64,000 nucleotides of DNA from the NCBI GenBank assembly GCA_928212115.1, contig CAKMRJ010005745.1, positions 219,182,075-219,246,074 of the forward strand. The letters run 5' to 3'. Source of the DNA: Lactuca virosa (taxonomy: Eukaryota; Streptophyta; Magnoliopsida; Asterales; Asteraceae). The notes beneath the pieces were generated by a model. The model was given only the letters and a program-made list of their open reading frames with translations. It was not told the origin of the DNA and did not search any database. Position 1 is the stretch's first letter, and every line of letters begins with the position of its first letter. This document shows positions 36,708 to 49,038 of the stretch, piece by piece. The translations under genes and the position numbers were made by a program.

Positions 36708-38007
36708 TGTCACACCCCCAAACCAGACGGCGGAAACGTCCAGGGGTGGAGGACTTCATTTGTAGTATCACAACACATGCATTATAGTAATCAGAGTACA
36801 AACAACCACTGTATTTTAAAAATTATAAGTATTTACATGTGTTTCATCATAGTATACTGAAACCAAATAGTTATACAAAAGAAGAAGACAATACATAAAT
36901 AGCTCCATCTTCTCAAAAGCTCGGGGAGTACCTGTCTACTGGTTCCCTGAGAATACAAGTAATTTGAAAAGAGAGTATCAACATAAATTTGAGTGAGTGC
37001 ATAAGTATTTATGTTTGAAAGAATGTTTTCTGTTTCTTGAATATGTAAACTGTTCCAGAAAATCCTATATTTTCTGCTGTATATGAAAAGTAGTTTTTGT
37101 TACATAAAACTATTCTATTTGTAAACCAATGTTCTGTATTTGTAATCCTTTTTGTAAACTTGTATCTGAGAGTATGTCTGATTTCATCAACTGTTATTGT
37201 AAACTGTAATGTAATACTATAAACTGTATCTTGTAAACTAGTACTTTGAAAATGTACTTAAGTTTAGTTAATTATACACTAACGTATTGTTAATATCTTT
37301 TATATGAGTTATTATAACCATACTGACTAGATGGCCTGACCCAATGCTATGAATGCATTGAAAACATGTTGATAACAATTTGTCACTCACAGGCGTGTAT
37401 GCCTGACTGTAGCTAGCAGTCCGAGTGCGTGGTTGTCAATCCCAATATAAATCTATACACACATTGTTTCGATCCCCGGCTGGAGATTCTGGTTATAATG
37501 TCAGGACTTTACTATATTGTTTAAATGAATTAAACAACCTGTACTACTTGACTCATAAAAGCATATAAACGTTACATGTATAATAGTTATGAAAAACTCA
37601 ATCATTCTGAAATAAATGATTGACTGTATGTTCTTGAATTAGTATACTTAACATGTATCTGAAAGATGTATACTCTTGATTAGTTTTGAATCAAACCTTT
37701 GTTCTTGTAAAACAATGTACTTTAGTATACTAGAATAGTGAATTAATGTTCTGTGAATCATAAATTATACCTATTATAATTTATATGTACTTTCTGAACT
37801 GATACTGAGTATTCATGAATGCAAACCCTTGCTCAACATGTTACAAAGGGTAATTGAAACTTAATGAACTAACTTTTTTACTTGTATACATATACAAATA
37901 TATATAAGTAAAATTTAAATGACACTCGGACAAATAACTGATGCTTATAATCCCACATCCAAATAAGGAAAAGGAACCAAAGTAGGTTATCAGTCCTAAG
38001 TCTTTTA

Positions 38008-38062
<55 letters not shown>

Positions 38063-38529
38063 CATGACTTTTGGGAGAAATATAAGTTTATAAAACATTT
38101 AAAAGAAGTTTGATATTTGAAATTCATTTTGGTGACTTGATGTCATTTTGATACAATCATTGAAACCCATTGGATTTGATGATAGCTGAAATCCATTTTG
38201 ATAATGAAATCCATTTTGATAAGATATTTGAAATCATTTGTTTATAACACAAAATCTTTGTGTTAGACTTGTATTCCCCCCCCCCCCCCTTAAAACAGTA
38301 AAAACTATGAAAATACGGGGGTATGAACTCACCTGTAGTAAGTTATTCAAATGTAAGATCGGTGTAGGATGCTAAGTGTCAAGTGAAGTCTTGAACACAG
38401 ACAGATCCTAATAGCATATAATGACACATATATGAATATGATTAGTGTTTAAACAATTAATTATGCTAAGAAATCCTCTTATGGACTATGAATCACTTAG
38501 TTTGAAATGTTACAATCACATGTGATTGC

Positions 38530-39090
38530 TCTAAAGGGGTTTACGGCCACATAAAGGTGTTCACGGCCATGGTGTTTACGGCCCATGTGTGTACGGCCCA
38601 TGGAGTTTACGGCCAATGGTGTTCTTCATAGGAGTTTACGGCCAAGGGAGATGCTCATGGCCGTAAACTCTTATTGTTCTTGGAAATGGTTGTTTTCAAG
38701 GTTGTAAGTTAAGAGCTTCTATAGGATAACTAGTATATGGAAAAATACTTACGTTTTGAAGCTTGAATTGGGTATTCACGGTCTAAAGAACTAGTGTGTG
38801 TTCTTGGTGTTCTTGAAGATCTAACCAAAATAGATGATTTCATGGATGAAATCAAAGGGTTTCACAAGATTAAGCAAGGTATCAACTAATAAATGGAAGA
38901 AACACTTACTTATTTGAAGATCAAGGTATAAATCTTGATGATAGTTGAGAGAGAATTGGATTTCTTGAGGTGAAAGTGTGAGAAATGGTGAAAAATGAAG
39001 GAAATTTATATATATGTGCGAGGGTTCACGGTCCGAGGGTTTACGGCCGTAAACCTCGTTTACGGTCCGAAGTCGGTTAGAGTGTACGAC
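38530..39090. repeat. GTTTACGGCC motif array in the K LTR (left part)
   Basis: GTTTACGGCC or a one-base variant (GTTCACGGCC, GTGTACGGCC, and the inverse GGCCGTAAAC) occurs about ten times at 38530-38665 and 39025-39085. The array resumes beyond element E at 59890-59995, which confirms that the two pieces belonged together. Confidence 0.8.
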
Positions 39091-39141
39091 CATGAACAAG
39101 TTCCAATGCGATAAGGTTCGGCTTCCGAGAAGATAAGATCT

Positions 39142-39146
39142 GAAGA
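39142..39146. other. TSD of element E, left copy (GAAGA)
   Basis: GAAGA immediately precedes TGTAACGCCC. The identical GAAGA follows the last base of the right LTR at 59883-59887. A perfect 5 bp duplication is the signature of LTR retrotransposon integration. Confidence 0.92.
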
Positions 39147-39893
39147 TGTAACGCCCGTAGATCCGGGCTAGTCAATTTAGAGACAATAAGCATCAAAAAT
39201 GAGTTTTTGATGGAATATTATTTAAAAGGATTAATATTTTCCAAGTGGTAGTATATATTACAAGGGTTCCGTACATATAAAGAACACCGAAACCCGAGTT
39301 ATAACGAAGAAGTTATGACCTGTCGAAGTTTTTTCGGCAAAACCGGCACGGCACCGGGAGACGTAAATAGTGAATTTACGATGGAGGACTTTTTAGCCTT
39401 ATTAATCTAAACAAAAGTTGTAGTATACGTTAAACCGAGAGCGTCCATAAAAAGAACGCCCAAATCTGACTTCGTATGAGGAAGTTATGATTTTTCTAAG
39501 ATTTGGCACAGCAGTGCAAGGCCCGAAACTCGAATTTTAGTTTGAGCGGTTTTTGGCCTACGCAACCTAAATGAGAATTGAAGATCTCATTAATAGGAAC
39601 TCAACGATAAAAAGACAGACGAAAACGGAGTCCGTATGAAGAAGGTACGAATTTTACGCGGTCATTTAACAGTATAATCTCCTCCTACTGTTAAATTTAA
39701 GATCGGTCGAGAAATAGCCAATGGAGTCAAAATGAAAGTTGTAAATTTTATTTTTACCTACGCGTGGATATAAAGAACGTCGAAAACGGAGCGCGTATGC
39801 GAAAGTTCCGAATTTTTGAAAATCGGCTGATTTTCACCCTGTGTGCGATGCCACGTGTCAGAACCAGGCTGTGCCTGGCTGTAGCCAGCTGAC

Positions 39894-39950
39894 TCACGAC
39901 GTGAGCACCCTTTCTCACGACGTGAATCGGCCTAGACAGCCTATAAATAG
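39894..39950 (+). promoter_or_regulatory. LTR E promoter: two TCACGACGTGA palindromes and TATA box
   Basis: TCACGACGTGA occurs at 39894-39904 and 39915-39925, and CTATAAATAG at 39941-39950, 16 bp further. The right LTR keeps the layout (TATA at 58060-58069) with one palindrome mutated to TCACGGCGTGA. The palindromes contain ACGTGA half-sites, which suit bZIP-type factors; that binding is an inference. Confidence 0.7.
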
Positions 39951-40324
39951 AGGCGTAAATCACCCCTAAAACACACACCTTTCATACCCTTTCTCTCCCA
40001 TTACCCCCAAAACCTCTCTTCCATTCCCTAGTACTTCCTAAGTGCTAGAAGCAAGTCCCGAAGAGCCCGAAGGCTCCAAGAAAAAGAGTTTTTCGGTTTG
40101 AAACTCTGCCCGCGCGGAGCCCGGTTTTCAAGCAAACTTCCCGGTTTCGTCAAAGAAGATTATTTTAAGAAGCGAAGTGTTGTCCGAATCACTCCTTATC
40201 AGGTGAGTGCATAGTCACTTTCATCTTACACATAGATATGAAGTATTTTAAATAAATTATGTGTTATGTGTATAAATATATGTAGTCTATTTACCTGAGA
40301 TGTTTGCTGGATGAAAGATCCGAA

Positions 40325-40800
40325 CCTCTTTTTTTTTCAGATCTGAACTTCTTCTTTTAGATCTAAACATTTTCTTCCAGATTTGAACTTTCTCCTTCAG
40401 ATCTAGATTTCCCTTCGGATCTAAACTTTTTCTTTTTAGATCTAAGACTTTTCTTCAGATCTGAATGGTATATGTATTTTTGTTAGATCTAACCCTTTTC
40501 TTTTAGATCTGAACTTTTTCCTTCAGATCTGGACTTTCTCACTGCAGATCTGAACTTTTCAGATCTAAGCCTGATATATGGATGATTTATACTTAAGATC
40601 TGTACTGGATGATAGATCTAAGCTTCTATCTTTCCAGATCTGACCTTTTCTTCAGATCTAGACTGTATATGTATTTTATGCTTTGAAAGTATGATGAAAG
40701 ATTTAGACTTTGTTTTTCAAATCTAGACCTTTTTCTTCAGATCTGAACCGTATATGTATTTTCTTTACAGATCTAAACTATTTATTCAGATCTGAACTGT
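40325..40800 (+). repeat. AGATCT-rich array in LTR E (left copy)
   Basis: I count about 17 AGATCT hexamers in roughly 480 bp, in a loosely repeated context of CAGATCTGAACTTTTTC. The right LTR has the same array (about 58435-58920). A weaker AGATCT-rich stretch is found at 44400-44700 in element G. Confidence 0.88.
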
Positions 40801-41467
40801 ATATGTATTTTATATCTACAAAATATGTTGGGTAAAACATGGGTAGATGAAATATAAGTTGGATGATGAAATGAGAGGTGATATAGACCGTGAGATAAGG
40901 GTGAGAGGTAAACCATGAGAGAAGCCTTTTACCCATGTGTTGGCCCCGTCATTCAGCATAGTATGGATGAAAACCACGGACTATTCTAGACAGTCCAGTG
41001 GACACTAGCAGGCTCGCAACCTGTAGGTGTTTTGAACTGTGTGCTCACCAGCTGTACTCTAAAAAAAACCCTTGACATGTGTTGTGAGAGGAGTCTCGGA
41101 AACGACACTGACGATAGACGAGATTAACCCTGGCGACTATGCAACGTAGTGCCTAAACCCCTTGACATGTGTTGTGAGAGGAGTCTCGGAATCGTTACTG
41201 TCGATAAAAGAGAATAACCCTAGCGACTATGAGACTTAGTGCCTATTGAGTAAACCATGGCAACAATGGACTTCGTGCCGATTCCTTAGGATAACCCTTA
41301 GGAATAAATGAACGAGGAATAGATGATTCTTAGGATAGATCCTTAAGAGTAAAGAAGATAATGGGGATGGGTAATTGGGTTGATTGTTTGATGTTTAAAC
41401 ATAATAATTATATTGTTGTGGGTTGAAAACCCTATGTACTCACTAGGCTTCCCAACCTGACCAACTC

Positions 41468-42792
41468 TGTAACGCCCGTAGATCCGGGCTAGTCAACATA
41501 GAGACGATATGCATCAAAAAATGACTTTTTGATAGAAGATTATTTAGAATGAATAATCTTAACTAGGTTGTAGTGGTCGTGACAAGGATTCCGGATATAT
41601 AAAGAATGCCGAAATTCGAGTTATAACGAAGAAGTGATGACCTGTCGAAGTTTCGCGACAGAAGCGGCACGACACAGCGCGACGTAAATAGTGAATTTAC
41701 GATACATCGATATTTGGCCTTTGCGATCTAAACGAAATTCGTAGAATACGTTAAACCGAGAGCGTGCATAAAAAGAACGTCTAAATCTGACTTCGTATGA
41801 GGAAGTTGTGATTTTTCGAAGTTTCGACTTAGCGGTATGCATCCCAAAGTTCGAATATGAGATCGAGTGGTTTCTAGCCGAAACAATCTAAATGAGAATC
41901 GAAGATCTCGTCGATAGTAGTCCAACGGTAAAAAGACAGACGAAAACGGACGTGGGATGAAGAAGTTATGAGTTTATAACGGAGTTTTCCTGTCCCGGCC
42001 TACTAAAAATAAATATAATATAAACTAAATTCAAAATTAGCCGACGGAGTCTAAAAGAGAGTTGTAGAGCATAATCTCACCTACGCGTGGATATAAAGAA
42101 CGTCGAAAACGGAGCTTGTATGCGAAAGTTATGAATTTCTGAAGTTCGGGGCGCGAACCCCAACACTGTGTCAGATGAACCTTGGTAGCTATGGATTTAG
42201 TACTGTGTAGATGAACCTTGGTAGCTATGGATTTAGTACTGTGTAGATGAACCTTGGGCAGCAATGGACTTTGTGCCAATTCCTTGGGTCAATCCTTAGG
42301 AATGAATGAAGGAAGGATAGTTGATTCTTAGGGTAAAACCTTAAGAAATAAAGAAGATAATGGGGATGGGAAATTAGGTTGATTGTTTGATGATTAAATA
42401 TAATAATTATATTATTGTGGGTTGAAAACCCTATATGCTCACCAGGCTCCCAAGCCTGACCCACTCAGTTTCTTTGTATTACAGGTAGTGGCGCGAGAGC
42501 ATAAGTTGGATGACTTATCAAGATATTGTGGATTATAGATCAGTAGTTGTGAATAAATGTTGAAAGGTCTATTTTATACTGTTTATGCTTTTGGTCCATA
42601 TCGGAAAATGACATCCCGAGATTTTATTATTTAATGAAAAGTACATTCTCTTTGAGAAATGTTTTGATAAAGTTTTATCATATTTTGTTTGGGAACAAAT
42701 TCCGCAACAGTTTTCTTTAAAAGACTACTCTGATTTTAAAACAAAGCATAAACAAATCGGTCTTTTCTGGCCTTGAAATTAGGGATGTCACA
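41468..42792 (+). repeat. LTR F copy 1, solo LTR inside LTR E, promoter deleted
   Basis: It starts TGTAACGCCCGTAG and ends AGGGATGTCACA (1325 bp). It is flanked by AACTC (41463-41467) and CACTC (42793-42797), a TSD with one change; the uninterrupted LTR at 59579 has CACTC. Compared with F copy 2 it lacks about 940 bp: sequence jumps after CACTGTGTCAGA (42176) straight into the 36 bp repeats. The lost part holds the palindromes and TATA box. Confidence 0.85.
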
Positions 42793-43100
42793 CACTCATT
42801 TTATTTAAATCACAGGTGTCGATATGAAGTTAGATTACACTGAGAGATTAAAGAGATATAAACCACTAGTGATAATGAATGTAAGTTCTGTTTATGCTTA
42901 TGTTTTTGTATTGACGATGACATCCCAATGTTTTAAAATGAAAAAAAAATACATTTCCTCGGAAATGCTTTGATAACGTGTTTATCATGTTTTTCTGGGA
43001 ACAAATTCTGCAACATTTTTTATTAAAAGAGGTACTCTGATTTTTATAAAGCATAAACAAAATCGGTCTTTTCTGGCCGTGAAAATGGGGATGTCACAGT

Positions 43101-43112
43101 TGGTATCAGAGC
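43101..43112 (+). other. Primer-binding site of element E, internal 1
   Basis: TGGTATCAGAGC lies two bases after the LTR end at 43098. The equivalent site after the middle LTR (53836-53848) reads GGGTATCAGAGC, with one changed base. Confidence 0.9.
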
Positions 43113-43418
43113 ATTAGTTTAAGCGAACTAGGAATTTTTAGGATTTATAGACTTAAACTTAGAATGCTAAGCGATGATCGTGAGATGAGTGTCTTCCATA
43201 TTTTAGACACGAGCACTAGTTTATTTTAGGAAAGATGCCTAAAATGCTATTATGTGCTAAATGCTTTATGTTTGCCTTGTATGCTATTATTTGTTCGGAT
43301 CTAGGGTCTGTTGCCGACCGGATCTGGAAACCTTATGTGTTTAGGATTCTAAATGTACGACTACGATATTAGAACTAATATGTAAGTGTTTTAGAGTGAT
43401 AAAGACGGTTTAAACGAC

Positions 43419-44352
43419 TGATGATATATGGTCCATTAGCACGACCTAGACCACTCTAGCGTACCAGCCCTGCCTGGTGTGCTCCCGCTAGCCTCGTTGG
43501 GGACTCCCTTGCCAGCCTTGCTGGGGACTCCCTTGTCGGTCCTACTGGGGACTTTCCTGCCAGCCTCGCTGGGGACTCTCCTGCTGGTTTATATAACTTA
43601 GTCCCGTCCAACTTCATTGGCCGCGTACCAATAACATCGGACTGGGGGGACTTGATGATGTATGGTCTATTAGCATGGCCTAGACCACTCTAGCGTGCCA
43701 GCCATGCCTGGTGCGCTCCCGCTAGCCTCACTGGGGACTCCCTTGCCAGCCTTGTTGGGGACTCCCCCGCCGGCCCGGCCTGGTGCTCCCTGGCCTGGCT
43801 CTCCCTTGCCAGCCTTGCTGGGGACTCCCTTGCCAGCCTCGCTAGGGACTCTCCTGCCGGCCCGGCCTGGCGCTCCCTTACCATCCTTTCCTGGTGCGCG
43901 CCAGCCAGCCTTGCCTGGTGCGCGCTCGTTAGTCCCGCTCGGCACCTCCGGGCGGCCTCGCCTAGCTCCTTGCTAGCTGGGCCTGAATTGGGCTGGCCCA
44001 AGGCCTGACCTAATTCCCCTTGACATAATTGTCCCCTATATAATGAACAGTACCTCCTCCATTGAGGGGGGTCCTTCCCTTTGGTTCAACCGCCACCCTA
44101 GACTCCGGCCGGGTGGCTCAGCCGCCACCCTCCGCCGTCAACCACCATACACCACCAGCACCAAGATGGTTCTCTCTAGATAAATAGAACCATATCAGAT
44201 CTACCAGATGATCTAACTTGACCGTCGGAGCCCGCTCCCGGGGCACAGTCCCTGGGGTGGCTCTAACGCGTCTCTCTGTTGTGACCTCGCAGATCTGTCT
44301 CCGGCGTAGAAGCACTCTCTCAGTAAAGGTGGTCGGATGCGATGTCGCATCA
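43419..44352 (+). repeat. LTR of element G in internal 1 (934 bp)
   Basis: TGATGATATATGG ... GATGTCGCATCA, inserted in the E leader after ACGAC. It contains 24-25 bp repeats of the type CCTTGCTGGGGACTCCCTTG, an internal near-duplicate of its own start at 43653, and a GACTGGGGGGACT tract just before that. A TATA-like CCCTATATAATG is at about 44034-44045. The same 934 bp unit recurs as a solo LTR at 54155-55088. Confidence 0.75.
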
Positions 44353-44354
44353 TT

Positions 44355-44361
44355 TGGCGCC
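44355..44361 (+). other. Possible primer-binding site of element G (TGGCGCC)
   Basis: TTTGGCGCCATCTCGG starts right after the CATCA end of LTR G. TGGCGCC is the opening of primer sites known in some plant gypsy groups such as Athila, which use a tRNA other than initiator Met. The match is short. Confidence 0.5.
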
Positions 44362-47300
44362 ATCTCGGACTCGAACGAGCAGAAATCATCTCGTTCTTGT
44401 CTAGATCTGCTCAGATCTGTCGTTTCAGCTAAGGTTTTCCTCAGATCTGTTCATTTCTAGCACCATTTAGTTCAGATCCGTTTGTCTTTGGCCAAGATCT
44501 GTTCAAATCGATTTGGTTCTTGACAAGATCTTTTCAGATCCGTCTAACCATCGTTCAGATCTCTTGATCTGCTTAGTTTTATGCACAGATCTTTTAATTT
44601 GCTTGTTTTTTCGCTCTGATCTTTTGATCTGTTTGAGTTTTCTCTCTTAGATCTTCAGATCTGCCTTGTTTTTTGCTTAGATGTCTAGATATGTTTTGTT
44701 TTAGTTCATCTGAGCAACTCTCAAGTCTTAAAGGACTTTATCAGATCTCATTTTCATCTATATTTTGATGGATTATTCAGAAAGTTAGGGAGAAAAGAGA
44801 TCTCTATGAGTTTTTCCCCATTTTGTTCATATTTTCGAATTTTATTCAGCATGTTGAAGAACAAAGAAATATTTTACAAGTCTTTACCTCTCTTGCTTGC
44901 TCATTTTCAAGAAAATCGGTTTTGGTTCCTGATTTCTAATGTACAACTTTATTTAAGTTGTTTATTTGGTGCTTCCTCTAGAAGCTTAGAGATGGAAAAC
45001 AAAAGATTTTCAGATCTGTTGAGCAAGCTGAAGAGTAGAGAAGGTTTAGTGAGGAGAAAACCTTGTTAGATCCATTTTTGTTTATATTTTGGGGGTTTTC
45101 TCAGTAAGTTGAAAAGAAAAGAATTTTTTATGAGTTTTTATCTCATTTTCAGCTCATATATTATCAGAAAATCGTTTTTAGTTAAGATTTTCTATGAACA
45201 ACTTTACCACTTGCATCAGCTATTTGTAAGCACAGCTGAGATGTTTGTACATTTAAAAAAAAAATCGAGTTCTTATCCCACTTTTGTTTATATTCTTGGT
45301 GTTTCCTTTAAAAAGTTTAGGAAAGGAAAACAAAAAAAAAATTCGGATCTGTTTCTTGCTTATACCTTGATAGCTTGTTGAGCAAGCTGAAAAGAAAAGG
45401 AAGATTTATGAGCAATATCATATCAGATCCGTTTTAAATTTATAATATGGGATTTGTTCAGCAAGTGGGGAGAAAAGAAGTTTTTAAGAGTTTTTATTTC
45501 ATCTTCAGTTCACATATTACCAAAAATCGTTTTTAGCTACGATTTTTTGTGTGCAATCTCATCTCTGCAACAATTGTTTGTACACCTAGTTGTGTTGCTT
45601 GTACGTATCTCAAAGCTTTTTATAAAAAAAAGAAAAAAAAAGAGAAGAAGAAGAGATGAGCTTTTCATGGGTTTTTATCATCTTTCAGTTTACACATTAT
45701 TAAAGGTTCATTTCAGTAATAAGTCTAAATATACAAGTTTGTTTAAGTTGTGCTGTAATTTTTGTACATTTAAACAGATAAAGTTACCTTTACCCCATTA
45801 GTTTTACCATTTTAGTTAATGGCTTTAAAAAAAAAGAAAAAAAGAAGGATAACCGTGTGTGCACATTGGACAAAGTGTTGTATGTGGTCCAACAAATCAC
45901 TAGCTGTATCATTCTTTGTGGTTTCGTGACCAGCAAAAAAGAAAACAAAAAGAGGAGAGTATCGCCTATTACATTCATCTTTTTTTGTCAATCACATGCT
46001 CCATGGGTCCCACAAATACAAAAGATTATTAAGAGTCAACCGACAAAAACCAAAAGCGTCAGGACCCACCTGGTCCAATCCCACACACACAAAAGCTGCA
46101 CAAAAGTCAAAGGACCACAAGTCGGCCCCACAGTGTCCATATCCTCCGATCAGAGGAGTCAATCGTCGCCGGGAACCGACCCCAAATGATATTCCATCTC
46201 GCCGGACCAAGGAGGAACCAAAGAATCTCCGAGCAACCTCATCAGCCATCTGAATTCGACCATCAGAGGTCGCCGCCAGCTCGGAGGAACCAGCTCAGGC
46301 AAAAACATCTCTCTCTACCTGCCGACCTCCTGCAGGTATGCAAATACAGCTTCAGGAGTCTCTTGTTTCTTCGATGTATCGTCGATGGAACCACTGTCGA
46401 CCAAAGCAGTCCCAGTGTCAGCAATCATCGTTGGTCGACTGTTTCCCCTGACCAACACGACCCAAACAATCAACCATCGCCATTAGAGCTCGCTGCATCG
46501 ACCTAATTTACATATGGGACACTTTGGCTAGGAACAAACAAAAAAAGGTCATCGGGCCACAAGTTATCAGACCTCAACATCTACCAGCACTCGGAATCCA
46601 ATAGCAATCGAGCAGCCGACGTAATTTAGAACACCGACCACTGCCGACTACTGCCCTTTCGTTAACACCGACTCAACATACTCACTTCACTGATGAAATC
46701 GCACCCTCAATCTCCATCGCTACCACTGCATATCTTCCAGTCGTCGACCGGCTCCAACGGACGACACAACTGACCAGCCTCGTCGACGATTGGTATCACT
46801 GCTCCGGTCTTCTTCAACGCTCGCTAAATACCGGAGACAACAGCTCCAATATCGACTGTGGTCTCCCCCACCGACAGTAATCTCCGGATCGAATTCACTG
46901 GCGGCCATAATTAGTCCATCATCGATCAACCTTGCCGGTGGACCTCCAACAAGTAGCGCAACTGATCGGCGCCGCCTGAAAACTCACAGCTTGTGGACAC
47001 CCATCAGCAAGAAACACCCTCAGTAGAGACTTCAGTGTTGATTGCCATCGTTACCGGCGAAATATCCAGGAATCACGAAAGCCCTCGAAGCGAGATATCC
47101 AATCACCGGTTTTCCTTTTGGCGCCCCTTTTGACAGATCGAAAAATAGGATGTCGGCTGTAGCTCCCCAAAGCCGATGGAAGCATAGATGGGCCGGTGGG
47201 TGCCTAACCCTAATACATTCAAACAAATAACAATTGGGCTTCCTCTAGAAAATGGGTTGTATTTATTGTATTTGGGCTATAACATTCGGTTGGGCTTCTT

Positions 47301-48294
47301 ATATATCGGTATCTGGGCTACCTAGAAAACAATTAAAATGGCCCAGTTTTTTGCAAGAATAAATTAGCCCATTAGTCAATACTCAAGTGTTGTGATTTCG
47401 CCCAACAAGCCTTAGTCTAGAAAATGTGTAACAACTCGGACCACTCGACATTTTCCTAAAAAAAAGGAGGGAGAAGAGTAGTACATCAATACTACTCGTG
47501 AAGCATTCTGAAATAACCCTCAACAATTGTGTTGCTCGGCTATCAGCAGCTATGTTGACCAACTTCAAGAAGTCTCGTTGCTCAGCTCTCAACAGCCGCA
47601 CTGCTTGGACCTCAGCAGTCGTGTAGCCCGACTCTCACCAGCTATGAGACCTAGCTCCACAGCTGCAAAGCCTGGTCATCAGCAGTTACGTTGTCGGACT
47701 CCCAGCAGTTGTGCTGCCCAGTTTTTGTTAGTACTTGGGTCGCTTAGCTTTACTCAGTAGCTGTGTTGCCCAATTTCCTCCAAATATGCATCCATCGTTT
47801 CCATTCCTCGCCTCCTTTAAGAAATGGGGGGGGGGGAGTAGGGTTGGTACGACACTATGTAGAAGTAATTTTTATTCCCAACGGGAAGAGTAAAAGTACA
47901 TGAAGAACTGACAATATGGATGATAGTACACTCCCGAGGTGACATTAATATTCCGAGTCGAAAGATCAGCCCCGTCGTTCAACCCTCGGTAGTCTCGTTG
48001 CCCAGCTCTCAGTGGTCGTGCTGCTCATCTATCGCTAGCAGCTCGATGCTCAGTCCTCAGGGGCCCTAATGACCAGCTCTCGACGGCGGTCTCGCTATGC
48101 ACCACTTGATGGTAGCTACACTATCCAGCTCTAAGTAGCATCCCCGCATAGCCCTCGACAAACAGTCAAGACACCGAGGCATCAATTATTAGTACGACTA
48201 GCGATGCATCAAAGCATCAGGTACCATTCCACTTTAACCCAGACTGATCACACGAGCTAGACGCATAGATTGTGGGGTGCTACGCCCAATCATG

Positions 48295-48795
48295 TGAGGT
48301 TCAGTACCCTTTCCTCGAGTCACCTGGCTTCTCAGCCCGACTCCATTATAGCGGCAAGCTCCACATGCGAGGTTCAATACCCTCGCCTCGAGTCGCCTGG
48401 CTTCTCAACCCGACTCCATCAGCGGCAAGCTCTGCATGCGAGGTTCAGTACCCTCGCCTTGAGTCGCCTGGTTTCTCAGCTCGACTCCATTATAGCGGCA
48501 AGCTCTGCATGCGAGGTTCAGTACCCTCGCCTCAAGTCGCCTGGCTTCTCAGCCCGACTCCATTATAGCGGCAAGCTCCGCATGCGAGATTCAGTACCCT
48601 CGCCTCAAGTCGCCTGGCTTCTCAGCTCGACTCCATTATAGCGGCAAGCTCCGCATGCGAGGTTCAGTACCTTTGCCTCGAGTCGTCTGGCTTCTCAGCC
48701 CGACTCCATTATAGCGACAAGCTCCACATGCGAGGTTCAGTACCTTTTCCTCGAGTCGTCTGGCTTCTCAGCCCGACTCCATTATAGCAACATGC
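48295..48795. repeat. Minisatellite, 73 bp unit, 7 copies
   Basis: Each unit carries GAGGTTCAGTACCCTCGCC, GGCTTCTCAGCCCGACTCC and ATTATAGCGGCAAGCTC. GAGGTTCAG positions step by 73 bp from 48440 onward, with slight length changes before. The ORFs here are translated repeat. Confidence 0.93.
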
Positions 48796-48798
48796 TCC

Positions 48799-49038
48799 GA
48801 CCATTCCACGCGATGCTCTTCCGCGTGATTTATCTACGATTGCTGGCAGCCAAGCCCGATCCATTCCACGCGATGCTCTCCTGCGTGATTTATCTACGAT
48901 CGCTGGCAACCAAGCCCGATCCATTCCATGCGATGCTCTCTCGCGTGATCTATCTACGATCGTTAGCAGCCAAACCTGATCTGTTACACGTGATGCTATC
49001 CCGCATGACATCTCCATGTTCGCTGGCTGCTAAGCCCG
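48799..49038. repeat. Minisatellite, 60 bp unit, 4 copies
   Basis: Directly follows the 73 bp array. Units contain CATTCCACGCGATGCTCTCC, GCGTGATTTATCTACGATCG and CTGGCAGCCAAGCCCGATC, decaying in the last copy. A short CATAAGTCGC repeat follows (49050-49100). Confidence 0.92.

Larger units (their letters stand above)
36708..39146 (-). repeat. Element K 3' LTR, distal part (split by element E)
   Basis: The top strand starts TGTCACACCCCCAAACCAGA, the reverse complement of a gypsy LTR end very like that of element A. It stops at 39146 where element E begins and resumes at 59888. It includes a (TA)n run (about 38013-38060), a run of 12-13 C (38277-38289) and repeated GTTTACGGCC motifs. Together the two parts make an LTR of about 2.7 kb. 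It sits directly against the copia RT, so K inserted into J. Confidence 0.88.
39147..43098 (+). repeat. Element E left LTR, carrying inserted LTR F
   Basis: Excluding the F insertion (41468-42792) and its 5 bp duplication, this LTR is about 2622 bp, against 2617 bp for the right LTR at 57266-59882. It contains two TCACGACGTGA palindromes, a TATA box and an AGATCT array. It ends GGGGATGTCACA next to the primer site. Confidence 0.9.

Noticed and set aside
38530..39090. Interstitial telomere repeat
   Set aside because: The motif GTTTACGGCC is not the plant TTTAGGG repeat, and copies are spaced and in both orientations.
43670..44001. Gly/Ala/Pro-rich ORFs on both strands (also 54406-54737)
   Set aside because: Open frames on both strands of GC-rich 25 bp repeats inside LTR G; low-complexity only.
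44806..47230. Several 60-110 aa ORFs in the G body as genes
   Set aside because: No domain, overlapping frames on both strands, and low-complexity sequence; consistent with chance in non-coding DNA.
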